Shown piece after piece: positions 46,448 through 55,032 of a DNA stretch of 64,000 bases (within the stretch, counting starts at the first letter, position 1; every line of letters starts with the position of its first letter). The notes under the pieces are model-generated. The model worked only from the letters and a program-made list of their open reading frames with translations, made no database searches and was not told the origin of the DNA. The stretch lies in contig NZ_CP018477.1 in NCBI RefSeq assembly GCF_002277955.1, positions 2,811,206 through 2,875,205 of the forward strand, given 5' to 3'. A program made the translations under genes and the position numbers. Origin of the DNA: Thermogutta terrifontis (GTDB lineage: Bacteria; Planctomycetota; Planctomycetia; Pirellulales; Thermoguttaceae).

Positions 46448-47107
46448 ATGCGCTTCAGCTCGCGCTTATCAACGCGAACAGTTTCGGTCCGTCCTATTTG
46501 AGAAGGGGCAATTTTCCCGATATACAAGACTGTGCTCACTGGCCGTCGTCTATTGTAACTCAACAGCGGGGATCATCACACTTCTTTGTGACGGCACGAT
46601 TCGAGTCTTTCCGTCCTAACGCCGACGTCCCGCCCGGTCTCTATTCAACACGCCGTGGTAGGCCCTGGGGAGATTTTAGACCATCGCTCACCCCGTTGTG
46701 TCTTCACGGATGAAGTGGCACAAACCGTGCAAATTCGTTGCTGTACTCAGTTCTTATGAACCCATCGGCTTTTAATTCCATGCTGCAAACCCCGGTCGGT
46801 GTGTGTGATCCTTTCAACTCTATTAAAAAGGAATCCGCCGATGTGGAAAGCGACCATCAATCGTTAAATAGACCGAGACGAGTTAATTTCCTGCAATGTG
46901 TTACTGTAGATCGCGCCGCCGCTCGGTTGCTGCGGAACGCATGAGATGTAGCAACACGGAAGAACATGTCAAACGGCAAGCCGATCGCAGGTAGAAATAC
47001 AATATATCCATCATTTACAGTTAAACTTTAAAAATATAAGCATGTGACGCCTGAAGCACGGTAGTAGCCACCTTTCCCAAGGTAATGAACGTGAGCTGTT
47101 ACGGGTT
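46448..47107. other. Gene-poor region after tracrRNA
   Basis: About 660 bp. Short open frames here have no recognisable domains or ribosome binding sites. Composition becomes AT-rich near 46980-47040. Nothing else seen. Confidence 0.4.
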
Positions 47108-47401
47108 TCAGGAGAAGCGAGATAAAGTTTTCGTTTGAAGTAAACGACCAATAAACGCTGTCGCGCTTCCTTGCCGAGCCATCACGCATGAGGAATTCGT
47201 TTTGTCGTCCAGGATTTGATACCCAAAATCCGGTTCCCCCAGGTAGCGATGGCTCCGATCCCGATTAGTCGCTACGCCTGAGAGTTCCGTGTCGAACTGC
47301 CCCACGATCTGGTTACCATCGTAGCCGGACACCCATATCGGCATATTCACCAAGCCGTCGAAACCTGCCGTTGCCCACGTCCGCCGCTGGTCCTTTTTCA
47401 T
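47108..47401 (-). CDS. Doubtful 97-residue hypothetical protein or gene remnant
   Basis: An open frame of 97 codons starting MKKDQRRTWATAGFDG. No domain is recognised and no clear ribosome binding site is seen. The text is protein-like in places (PIWVSGYDGNQIVGQFD), so it may be the remnant of a larger gene. It lies alone in a gene-poor gap. Confidence 0.25.
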   Translation of the reverse strand: MKKDQRRTWATAGFDGLVNMPIWVSGYDGNQIVGQFDTELSGVATNRDRSHRYLGEPDFGYQILDDKTNSSCVMARQGSATAFIGRLLQTKTLSRFS

Positions 47402-47631
47402 CTCGCCACCGTTCCGTCCTGTCCGACTGGCGATATCCTCTCGCTTTGTGTCCTTTAATCAGCAACCACGACCACCGCATAAGTGTATGATGATGTTGAA
47501 GAGATCGTGCGGAGGTGCCTGCGAAGGCAATTGCGGGAAATCGGCGGCGACGGCCATCGCTGACTGACCGGGAATGAGGATATCAGGAAGATCACCCGCC
47601 AAACCCAGTCCGTAACCGCGGGAGGCACCCC

Positions 47632-48915
47632 ATGAGAAGCGTCGTCATTTCATCAATGACCGTGCTGTGCGTCGCGATGTCCGTTGCTCAACAGGATACC
47701 GGTTCCGACTCGGTGGGCCTTGCCAGCTTCGGCGGCTTCCAGGCAGCGATCTCGATAGGCCCCGCCGCTGCCGCGACAGACCCCGAAACGCCCCCGTACT
47801 TGGCCGCCGGGCCGTTCCTCGTGGAAAGCCTTCTGGCTGACTGGTACGACCAACAGCGAAACCGAACCATCCCGGTCAAGGTGTATTATCCGACGGAGCA
47901 TGGCCAACCGGCACCGGGACCGATGCCCGTCATCCTGTTTTCCCACGGCTTAGGCGGGAGTCGCGAGGCTGCCGCCTATCTTGGTCGTCACTGGGCAAGC
48001 CACGGGTATGTGTCGATCCATCTCCAACATCCCGGAAGCGACGAGTCCATCTGGCGGGACAAGGGCCAACCGATGGAGGCCCTTCGAAAAGCGGCGCAAA
48101 ACCCCCGCGCGGCCCTGGAGCGAATAGCCGACGTGCGGTTTGTGCTCGATCGGCTGGAACAACTTCAGAGGGAACCCGGCCCTTTGAACGGTCGATTGGA
48201 TCTGGAGCGGATCGGCATGTCGGGGCACTCCTTTGGGGCCCATACCACCTTGATCGTGGCCGGTCAGGTTGCCGTGTTGCCCGGAGGACGGGAAATCTCC
48301 CAGGCCGATCCGCGTATCAAAGCCGCCGTGGTCCTCAGTCCCCCTGTGCCCCAGCAACCGGGTCAGCGTGAAAAGGCCTTCCGAAAAATCGCCATCCCCT
48401 GTTTCTACATGACCGGCACGGAGGACGACAGTCCGATCGGCGAAACCCGCAAGGAGGACCGCCGCGTCCCGTTCGATCTCTCTGCTGATTTGGCAGATCG
48501 CTATTTGGTGATCTTTGCCGGGGGTGATCATATGATCTTTTCGGGACGCGAGCGTCCCCTTTTTGGGACGCCGGGAACGACAAGAGGCGGTTTGCTGTCT
48601 CTTCGTCGGGCACGGGAGAAAGACGAGGTCTTTCATCGCCTGATCTGTGCCGCCACGACTGCCTTTTGGGACGCTTATCTCCGCGGGGACGAAAAAGCCA
48701 GGCAGTGGCTGGCCGAAGGTGGATTCGAGAAAATCCTGGGGAGCGATGGTACCTTCGAGAAAAAGTTGATTGCGCCCCCTGTGTCGCGGGCAAACGCTGT
48801 TAACACAAACAGTGACGGCATACTGACGCTTGACGAAGTGAGAGCCTATTTTGGCAGGCGTTTTTCGAGAAGATCGCCCACTGCATCCATACCGCAACCG
48901 ACGGAGAAACCATGA
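47632..48915 (+). CDS. Secreted alpha/beta hydrolase (esterase-like) with C-terminal EF-hand-like loop
   Basis: A protein of 427 residues with GGAGG about 7 bp before the ATG and a signal peptide (about 1-20). The hydrolase fold shows MPVILFSHGLGGS (oxyanion strand), the nucleophile elbow GMSGHSFGAH with S200, and GGDHMIFSGRE near the catalytic His. This resembles platelet-activating-factor acetylhydrolase or chlorophyllase-like esterases rather than a lipase with a lid. The C-terminus carries NTNSDGILTLDEVRAYF, a single calcium-binding EF-hand-like loop, as in dockerin-type planctomycete proteins. A small ORF overlaps its stop by ATGA. Confidence 0.8.
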   Translation: MRSVVISSMTVLCVAMSVAQQDTGSDSVGLASFGGFQAAISIGPAAAATDPETPPYLAAGPFLVESLLADWYDQQRNRTIPVKVYYPTEHGQPAPGPMPVILFSHGLGGSREAAAYLGRHWASHGYVSIHLQHPGSDESIWRDKGQPMEALRKAAQNPRAALERIADVRFVLDRLEQLQREPGPLNGRLDLERIGMSGHSFGAHTTLIVAGQVAVLPGGREISQADPRIKAAVVLSPPVPQQPGQREKAFRKIAIPCFYMTGTEDDSPIGETRKEDRRVPFDLSADLADRYLVIFAGGDHMIFSGRERPLFGTPGTTRGGLLSLRRAREKDEVFHRLICAATTAFWDAYLRGDEKARQWLAEGGFEKILGSDGTFEKKLIAPPVSRANAVNTNSDGILTLDEVRAYFGRRFSRRSPTASIPQPTEKP

Positions 48916-49061
48916 GAACTGCTTTGGTTCTTCTTGCGCTGATCGGTGGTGAATTGATTGGCGAGGCGGAAAGCGATCCGCCTTATCAGCGATCCGACAA
49001 GAATGCCGTCGGCAAGACGATGTCAGAAACACTTGGCGCGGCGGCGGGAGCACTTATGTGA
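48912..49061 (+). CDS. Small ORF coupled to the esterase gene
   Basis: A frame of 49 codons starting MRTALVLLALIGGELIGEAE, a short hydrophobic, signal-like leader. Its ATG overlaps the upstream TGA, and GGAG lies just upstream. A terminator follows 38 bp downstream. It could be a small secreted peptide or the 5' stump of a truncated gene. No family recognised. Confidence 0.4.
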   Translation: MRTALVLLALIGGELIGEAESDPPYQRSDKNAVGKTMSETLGAAAGALM

Positions 49062-49098
49062 ACTGCAAAAATGCTGAATCGAAACCGGCTGACAACAT

Positions 49099-49142
49099 CC
49101 GCGGCCAATCCCTCCACTCGGGTTGGCCGCGGGCGGTTCTTT
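49099..49142 (+). terminator. Rho-independent terminator after the esterase unit
   Basis: CCGCGGCCAA (49099-49108) pairs with TTGGCCGCGG (49123-49132), followed by GCGGTTCTTTT. The tail resembles that of the terminator at 36195. Confidence 0.75.
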
Positions 49143-49159
49143 TGCGCGGGCCCGGCGGC

Positions 49160-49620
49160 AATTCATGACTGTTGGATAGGTATATCTGGTACGACCAATT
49201 CATGACGGATAATCGGTCGGGACGATTCATGAATCGCCCCTACCAGTGACCATTGAGAGCTCCAGTTCTGTGTGGAGCAGCCTGTCCGTCCAAGTCCCAA
49301 CAGACGGACCTGACAAGCAGGTCCCTCCATTGTGTGGATTGGAGGATCGGGTGCCTCCCGAACGGTCACCCTGGTTCCAGCCGGGCCGATGGCACGGTTG
49401 TGAAGGCTAAAGCCTTGACCGAAAAGCGGCGATGAATCGCCGCACTCCATGGAGTGCGGGGCTTTAGCCCCGCTTTCAGCGCGGGACTTCAGTCCCCGCT
49501 GAAATGGAATTCATGATCGAACGTTGATAAGCGGACCTGACAAGCAGGTCCCTCCGAAGGCGGACGTGAACCGGAGGGGCACGCTTGTCGTGCCCGGTCT
49601 GAGCTTGAACCTTATTCTGT
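49160..49620. repeat. Mosaic of imperfect palindromes, non-coding
   Basis: A run of short dyads with no credible gene. They include CGATTCATGAATCG (about 49223-49236), two copies of GGACCTGACAAGCAGGTCC (near 49312 and 49532), GCGGCGATGAATCGCCGC (about 49424-49441), CACTCCATGGAGTG, GCGGGGCTTTAGCCCCGC, GCGGGGACT/AGTCCCGC and GGGCACGCTTGTCGTGCCC. Two of these families recur at 9.7-9.9 kb. Each is separated by a few tens of bases. Confidence 0.7.
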
Positions 49621-49818
49621 GAGTCTTCCTGATTCGCCCAGTTTCGATTTCTTGAGTTACTCCCTCGCTAAAAGAGTTTACAACACAAACGGCTCGGAAA
49701 ACTCCCATCGCTGCGGATTGGCCGTTGTCTTCGCTTTCCACGTCACACGGTCGAGAAGTGAATTGAATAAGAGTTGCCAGCCAGTCCGGTCAAGCAACCG
49801 TGAGCGCCCCGGAGGAAG

Positions 49819-50340
49819 GTGAGAACCCTCAGTTTGGTCAGCCTGGTTGAGGGGTATGCTATCGATCAGCTCCTGGCCCACTATCTTGCTTGCGGTTATC
49901 GGTTGCATCCTCTGCGGCCGGGGCCCAGGATGCCCATCCTAACTGGCCGGCCTGAATGTGTCAGCCGAGACGAAGCCGAGAGACTCAAGGCCACCACCGA
50001 CCCGGCGGTCAAGGAGTTACTGGCATTGCTCCAAGCTGGCTATCACAGAAGGGGAAGAGCTAGCCGGCTCGAACTGGCGGGGGACATGTTCAAACCGGTG
50101 AGTGTCGAGGTGTTTGGTCCCAAGGCCCTCGCTTCGATCAACGGCCCACCGCCTGCTTTGACATCGCGTTGCATCATCGTCCCGATGCTCAGAGATGATG
50201 CGGACAGCCTAAAGCCAAAACAGCGAATTCTGTCGGAGCAGGTGCAACCAATCCGGGACAGAAGTGTACTTGTGGACACTACGAGGTACCGTCAAGATAA
50301 GCGTCAAAGCGAATGCTCGTACCACCGTGTACACCAATGA
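49819..50340 (+). pseudogene. Remnant of a mobile-element primase-polymerase/helicase
   Basis: An open frame of 173 codons that reads as two collapsed pieces. The first (LAHYLACGYRLHPLRPGPRMPILTG) resembles the start of a bifunctional primase-polymerase domain (typically GW-L-PL-PGSK-P-L-GW). The second (VEVFGPKALASINGPPPALTSRCIIVPM) resembles the late part of DUF3631/DUF927-type helicases (VFGPKAIASIG-LP-TL-DRSI). The middle of such a protein, hundreds of residues, is missing, and the end is unrelated. I take it as a decayed replication gene from an earlier or adjacent element. Confidence 0.45.
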
Positions 50341-50559
50341 ATCACCTGGCGGAGAACACCAGGATTTACAGTCTTTCCTGCTTGATGCGCGTGCCAAACC
50401 ATGCTCAAAAAACAAGCGGAGGAAAAAGATTCGAACCAAATTCCTTAAGTGACGCTATAGAAAATACTTCCGACAAGTCCGGCCACTCTGGTGGCACAAA
50501 ATCCGGCACACTCTCTTCCGATCGTGGATCATGACGCTACAATAAAAGTGGATCCATAA

Positions 50560-50623
50560 GGGCGGGCTAGGGAAGCTAGCCCCGAACCCCCGCCGCCACA
50601 CGGGCTGCCCGCCCCTTTCTCTT
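50560..50623 (+). terminator. Long inverted repeat, possible terminator or leader structure
   Basis: GGGCGGGC (50560-50567) pairs with GCCCGCCC (50607-50614), followed by CTTTCTCTTTT. An inner stem, GCTAG/CTAGC, adds to it. It lies between the pseudogene and the first element gene. Confidence 0.5.
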
Positions 50624-50625
50624 TT

Positions 50626-51771
50626 GTGGTGTCCTTTCACGTGGGAGTGGCGCACGTGTCCGAAGGCTCTGTTCCTAATCACTCGCCCGGGGTGAGGCGT
50701 ACATGCCAGCCGGAAGTTAGAGAAGCTGTTTACCGTGCCGTCGAAACCTTCGACGCAATCAATCGGGCGATCGCAAAACCATTGACGATTATCAACGAGA
50801 CTTTTTCACAATTAAATCTCAAGTATAAAGAGGATTTGAACCGCATCCTTGAGGCTCATAACCAGGCTTATAAGCAATGTGAGGATGAGGCTCGTAAGAA
50901 GATTGAGGACTATAAGAAACAATGGCAGCAAATTTATGGCTGCCCGCATCCGCGAACCATTGAGGACTGGCAACAGCTAGCCGCTCGCGCTGGCATAAAT
51001 GGGGAGACGGTCTATCGCGGCGAATGGACACTAAGTGAGGTGGCCCCGATTATCGAGGGTTATTTGCTTCGACTGAAAGATATTAGCGCGCAACTCCAAC
51101 TGCAAAACTTAGCGTTGGTGGAGTCACAGCGCCGACTGGCTGGTGTGGGGATGGCCCAACCTACAGAAACGGACGCCCTGGCCAAGCCTCCCGGGAAACC
51201 GGAACCGGATTTTTGCTTCCATCGGGATGGGGATGGCTGGTTTATCCGCGCGTTTGGCAAAGAAGGGCACTTCAAGAATCGGAAGGGCTTCATTTACCTG
51301 GCCGTGTTGATCGAAAGAGCGGGAAAACCTGTCCCGATGGCGGAGTTGGTCGGCAAGGCCGAAGGGCACTCCCCGGATCCGAAGCGAACATTGCTGGCGG
51401 AAAGTTGGCAACCGGTCCTGGACAGGGAAGCGAAAAAGAGTTTGAAAGATCATCTTGTCAAATTGACGGCGGACATCAAGCAAGCCGAAGAGCGGGGGGA
51501 CGTCACACTTGCCGAGATGCTCCGCAAAGAATTTCGCGAAGTGACAAATCATCTCCGCGTCGATACAACGCCCACCGGGAAGTCACGGCAGTTTGCCCGG
51601 AGCGTAGACAAGATGCGGTCGCAGATCACCAACGCGCTCTCGCGGGCGTATCAAATTTTGCATGATGGCAATATGCCTGAGCTGGCCGATCACCTAAAGG
51701 TGTGCATAAGCTGCCAGGGTGATGCTTTTATCTACCTCTCTTCCCCACCCCTCCCATGGTTTCTGGGTTAG
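50626..51771 (+). CDS. Element protein with coiled coil and C-terminal winged-helix-like module
   Basis: An open frame of 381 codons; the true start may be later, since the first about 25 residues look non-protein. Residues about 45-110 are strongly helical and charged (NETFSQLNLKYKEDLNRILE), a probable coiled coil. Residues about 195-360 resemble a C-terminal module found in many bacterial regulatory ATPases: a short beta hairpin with KNRKGFIYLAVLIERAGK, then a helix with KSLKDHLVKLTADIKQAEE and RSVDKMRSQITNALSRA. That module is winged-helix-like, so DNA binding is possible. No ATPase domain is present. It opens the integrative element. Confidence 0.55.
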   Translation: MVSFHVGVAHVSEGSVPNHSPGVRRTCQPEVREAVYRAVETFDAINRAIAKPLTIINETFSQLNLKYKEDLNRILEAHNQAYKQCEDEARKKIEDYKKQWQQIYGCPHPRTIEDWQQLAARAGINGETVYRGEWTLSEVAPIIEGYLLRLKDISAQLQLQNLALVESQRRLAGVGMAQPTETDALAKPPGKPEPDFCFHRDGDGWFIRAFGKEGHFKNRKGFIYLAVLIERAGKPVPMAELVGKAEGHSPDPKRTLLAESWQPVLDREAKKSLKDHLVKLTADIKQAEERGDVTLAEMLRKEFREVTNHLRVDTTPTGKSRQFARSVDKMRSQITNALSRAYQILHDGNMPELADHLKVCISCQGDAFIYLSSPPLPWFLG

Positions 51772-51781
51772 ACAGGCGGTA

Positions 51782-51818
51782 GTTACGCAAAACGTAACTT
51801 TGTTACGTCAAACGTAAC
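51782..51818. promoter_or_regulatory. Twin GTTACG-N5-CGTAAC palindromes
   Basis: Two 17-bp dyads, GTTACGCAAAACGTAAC (51782-51798) and GTTACGTCAAACGTAAC (51802-51818), are centred 20 bp apart, about two helical turns. They precede the HTH gene by about 80 bp and look like a double operator or iterons. Confidence 0.7.
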
Positions 51819-51822
51819 GCGT

Positions 51823-51885
51823 TCCTTTGTAGAAGCGGCGGCACAGTGCCAGCCGCGGCATTCCAGAACCAATTTCTACAAAGGA
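51823..51885 (+). promoter_or_regulatory. 12-bp inverted repeat that hides the ribosome binding site of the HTH gene
   Basis: TCCTTTGTAGAA (51823-51834) and TTCTACAAAGGA (51874-51885) are perfectly complementary, and a nested GCGGC-GGCAC/GTGCC-GCCGC stem lies between them. The right arm contains the AAGGAG that serves the ATG at 51896. In RNA the structure would block translation initiation. Confidence 0.65.
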
Positions 51886-51895
51886 GCGCAGAACC

Positions 51896-52135
51896 ATGCT
51901 GGAAAGACTTCTTCTCACCCCCCGGGAAGCCGCTTATCGCCTTGGAATCAGCACCCGGCATTTGTGGAACCTCACCAGCCCACGCGGGCCAATTCCGGTC
52001 GTCAAGCTTGGCCGGAAGACCTTTTATCGCCCGCAAGACCTGGAAAACTTCGTGGCCGAAATGGCCCGGCAATCAGCGGAAACCGTTGAAAGCCAGCCGG
52101 GTGCACAACACGGAGGCGCGACCGCCGATGGCTGA
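51896..52135 (+). CDS. AlpA/excisionase-like helix-turn-helix protein
   Basis: A protein of 79 residues. LLTPREAAYRLGISTRHLWNLTSPRGPIPVVKLGRKTFYRPQDLENFV is a MerR/AlpA-type winged HTH of the kind used as excisionase or early activator in integrative elements. AAGGAG lies about 9 bp before the ATG and is inside the 12-bp inverted repeat described separately. The stop overlaps the next gene by 8 bp. A role in excision is inferred from family and position. Confidence 0.8.
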   Translation: MLERLLLTPREAAYRLGISTRHLWNLTSPRGPIPVVKLGRKTFYRPQDLENFVAEMARQSAETVESQPGAQHGGATADG

Positions 52136-52490
52136 GCGTCACGTTGCAATTCGCCAAGCATCGCCAAAGCCCCGGGACGGCCAGCGGGTGCCGGTGCTTG
52201 TGGTAGCATGGCCCCCGATCCGCGAGAACGGCCCTTGGACTCTGGAGGTGCGGGCACCCCGGGAGGTCGTCACCGCCCGGATTGTCGTTCCGCCCATCGC
52301 ATTCCTCGATGACCCGCGAGCGGAGTTGCTGGCTGAAGATTTCATCACGCAACAGATTCCCAAGACCATGCACGATCTTCTGCTCCCGGCGGCGGTTGTC
52401 GCGTCGGACAATCTCCGCCCGGTTACACCGAGTGAGTTTCTGGATGCCCAGGAGTATGCCACTTTGATACGGAGTCTTGTGAATGCCTGA
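52128..52490 (+). CDS. Small unrecognised element protein
   Basis: A protein of 120 residues starting MAERHVAIRQASPKPRDG. It overlaps the HTH gene before it by 8 bp and the helicase gene after it by 8 bp, so it is embedded in one operon. No domain is recognised. The text is protein-like with conserved-looking hydrophobic strands (RVPVLVVAWPPI) and a helical end. Confidence 0.6.
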   Translation: MAERHVAIRQASPKPRDGQRVPVLVVAWPPIRENGPWTLEVRAPREVVTARIVVPPIAFLDDPRAELLAEDFITQQIPKTMHDLLLPAAVVASDNLRPVTPSEFLDAQEYATLIRSLVNA

Positions 52491-54162
52491 TCACTACCCA
52501 GCAACTCTCAAGGCCACAGCAAGCAACGGCGAAATTGTGGTAACACTGAAAGGCGGTCCTCTTCCCAAACCTATCACTCATTCTGTTCCAGTGAAGGATC
52601 GAACGGCCTGGCGTGAATTGGCGGACCGATTCCACCGTCAATTTGGGATCGATATGGGCGACACACTCAATGTACTCCTCGAGGCGGTCCACGAGGCAAA
52701 AACACAGGGCAGGGATGCCCACCCGGTGGATCCCCCGGTGGAATCCCCGCCCGTGGATACGCCGGCCGATTTCCCGCCTAAAACCAACAACACAGAATCG
52801 GAGTTTGATTTTCAACCCGTCATCATCAACCTCGAAGAGGTTGTAGCGACCCCGGTGGAATGGCTCTGGGATAAACGCATTCCGTTAGGCCGGATCACAC
52901 TCTTAGTTGGCAAGCCAGGCCAAGGCAAGAGTTTTCTGACGTGTGACTTTGCGGCCCGTGTGACCACCGGGACGCCGTGGCCGGACGGTTCACCCTGTCA
53001 GAAAGGTTCGGTTCTCATGCTCACACTGGAAGATGACCCGGCGGACACTATCCGCCCGCGACTAGACGCTATGCACGCCGACGTGACGCGAGTGCGAATT
53101 CTCAAGGCTGTAAACTACCGCGATATAGACGGTGCCCGGCGTCAACGAGGGCTGACGCTGGCTGATTTACCCGTGATTGAAAAGGCCCTGGAATCACTCC
53201 CCGATTGCCGACTTCTGGTGATTGACCCCATCGGGGATTTTCTTGGCAGGCAAGTGGATTCCCACCGTGACAACGAAGTCCGGGAAGTGCTCACTCCGCT
53301 GGCTGAGCTGGCCCGGCGGCGCAAGGTGGCCGTCCTGGTGGTCATGCACCGCCGGAAATCTACAGGTGAGGGTGGGGCTGATGAAACGGCCATGGGTTCG
53401 CGAGGTTTCACTGGAATTGCCCGAAGTGTTTGGCATGTGTCCAGGGATGCCAACGACAAAAAGCGGCGGCTATTCCTACCCGGGAAACAGAATCTCGCGG
53501 AGGAGCTGCCCGGCTTAGCTTTTCGGATTGTCGGTGACTCTCCGTGGACGCGTGTGGAATGGGAACGCGAACCCGTGAACATGAGCGCCGATGAGGGCCT
53601 CGAAGCGGAGCGGCAGGCGTCACGCCCCGGCCCCGAGGCCGACGCCCTGGAAGAGGCGAAGGCATTCCTGCTAACGGCATTGAGTGCCGGCCCGCGGTTG
53701 GCCAAAGACGTTAGGCAAGAATGGGCCGAGGCTCATTGCGGGAGCGACAAGACTCTTTACCGTGCCAAAAATGCGATCGGTGTTGTGTCTTACCGCCCAG
53801 AAAATCCTGGACCATGGTGGTGGCGTCTGCCCGACAGGGCAGATGGTCAAGCAGATAGTCAAAATCCCCTAACACAAAAAACTTGGCCATCTGGTCCATC
53901 TGTGGTCAAAAACGGGCTTTTTGAGCGCTCTAGAGGGGCAGATGGTCAAGATGTCCAAGTTATAGGAGAACTTGACCATGTGCTCAATGACCTCAAACCT
54001 AAACCCAGCGAGAACCCAACACCTACACCCCCCGAAAGTGGCGGGACGGATTCTGGGCAATCTGGACGGCCTCAACGTCCCGTGGTGGACATTGGTGAAC
54101 TGAATCGCCGACTGGCGGAAGCGGCCGAAGCCGGCGGCGATGCTTGGGTGGACTTCGCATGA
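52483..54162 (+). CDS. RepA-type hexameric helicase/ATPase (AAA_25)
   Basis: A replicative helicase-like protein of 559 residues. After an N-terminal region (about 1-105) comes the RecA-like core with EWLWDKRIPLGRITLLVGKPGQGKS (Walker A 143-150), LEDDPADTIRPRL, Walker B LLVIDPIGDFLG, and VVMHRRKS. The family includes plasmid RSF1010 RepA and many satellite replication proteins. The C-terminal part is Pro/Ser-rich and low-complexity. It begins 8 bp inside the previous gene. It probably replicates the excised element; no separate primase is visible in the block. Confidence 0.85.
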   Translation: MPDHYPATLKATASNGEIVVTLKGGPLPKPITHSVPVKDRTAWRELADRFHRQFGIDMGDTLNVLLEAVHEAKTQGRDAHPVDPPVESPPVDTPADFPPKTNNTESEFDFQPVIINLEEVVATPVEWLWDKRIPLGRITLLVGKPGQGKSFLTCDFAARVTTGTPWPDGSPCQKGSVLMLTLEDDPADTIRPRLDAMHADVTRVRILKAVNYRDIDGARRQRGLTLADLPVIEKALESLPDCRLLVIDPIGDFLGRQVDSHRDNEVREVLTPLAELARRRKVAVLVVMHRRKSTGEGGADETAMGSRGFTGIARSVWHVSRDANDKKRRLFLPGKQNLAEELPGLAFRIVGDSPWTRVEWEREPVNMSADEGLEAERQASRPGPEADALEEAKAFLLTALSAGPRLAKDVRQEWAEAHCGSDKTLYRAKNAIGVVSYRPENPGPWWWRLPDRADGQADSQNPLTQKTWPSGPSVVKNGLFERSRGADGQDVQVIGELDHVLNDLKPKPSENPTPTPPESGGTDSGQSGRPQRPVVDIGELNRRLAEAAEAGGDAWVDFA

Positions 54163-54177
54163 GCGGAGGCAATAGAC

Positions 54178-54675
54178 GTGAAGCACCCGAACACCCTGGA
54201 CATTAGCAATCACCCCGAAACCAGGCCGGAAAGCCCCCCATACTTCCTTCACTGGCTGAATCGTCCTGGTGTTAAGGTGGTATGGGAAAACGGCAAGCTC
54301 CGGCTTGGTGTGAAGCCCGGGGCGTTGTCGGCTGACGAAGCGGCGATCTTGCTCGCGCACAAAGAGGAAGTCGGCGGCTGGCTGTTACTCCACAAACTCT
54401 GGGAAGCGGGATATTCACTCCGGCTGCAACCGAGCGAATACGGCCCGGGATACGTTCTGATTCCGACTGGAAAGCCGTCGCAGCCCGTGGACTTCCCGGC
54501 CCTCTTTGAACTCTACGACACTTTCCACGACTCCGCGGTTGCCCTGCTACTGGACGCCTGCCGGTTGCTCAAGATCGATCCCATGGATTGGCCGAAGGCT
54601 GCCGAAAGATTCGTGAGGGAAGCGGCACTCCGCCGGGAAGAGTGCCCCCGACCGAAAAGGCCGGCGCGAGGCTGA
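54178..54675 (+). CDS. Small element protein with TubC-like docking segment
   Basis: A protein of 165 residues from a GTG start with GGAGG about 10 bp upstream. VVWENGKLRLGVKPGALSADEAAILLAHKEEV resembles the TubC N-terminal docking domain that recurs in proteins of mobile elements next to replication genes. The rest is unrecognised. It follows the helicase gene by 15 bp. Confidence 0.6.
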   Translation: MKHPNTLDISNHPETRPESPPYFLHWLNRPGVKVVWENGKLRLGVKPGALSADEAAILLAHKEEVGGWLLLHKLWEAGYSLRLQPSEYGPGYVLIPTGKPSQPVDFPALFELYDTFHDSAVALLLDACRLLKIDPMDWPKAAERFVREAALRREECPRPKRPARG

Positions 54676-54768
54676 AAAAGGACCCCATGGATACCCCTAT
54701 TTTGCATCGGGAAGCTAGGTTCCCGCACAAAAAAACGCCCCTGGAAAAACAGCATCAGGAGCCCTCTC

Positions 54769-55032
54769 ATGTCCCATCCGATCATCCCCATCGTTTTGGC
54801 CCGCTACGCCTGGCGGGTATGCCCACAATGTGGTGCCGAAGTGATCGTCAGAACCAGCAAGCAAGTGGGCCTGTATCGCATCCGCTATCTGAAGTGTCGG
54901 AGTTGCGGATGGGGGAAGAAAAACACTGTACCCGTACAATGCGACTCCCCCAACAGCCCGCAAAACAGTGCAGAGGCCCACTACAATGACGGTGAGAGCA
55001 AGGAGAAAGCCAATGCAGTACCTGAGCAATGA
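54769..55032 (+). CDS. Small zinc-ribbon protein of the element
   Basis: A protein of 87 residues with CPQCG (about 18-22) and CRSCG (about 43-47), a zinc ribbon typical of phage and satellite accessory proteins. AGGAG lies 8 bp upstream. Its end overlaps the next gene by 20 bp. Function unknown. Confidence 0.65.
   Translation: MSHPIIPIVLARYAWRVCPQCGAEVIVRTSKQVGLYRIRYLKCRSCGWGKKNTVPVQCDSPNSPQNSAEAHYNDGESKEKANAVPEQ

Noticed and set aside
46374-46944. Short ORFs between the tracrRNA and 47 kb
   Set aside because: One overlaps the tracrRNA and the others lack ribosome binding sites and recognisable protein text.
49253-49741. ORFs of 60-95 codons over the palindrome cluster
   Set aside because: Their sequence is explained by the palindromes, and such translations are common spurious calls in repeat regions.
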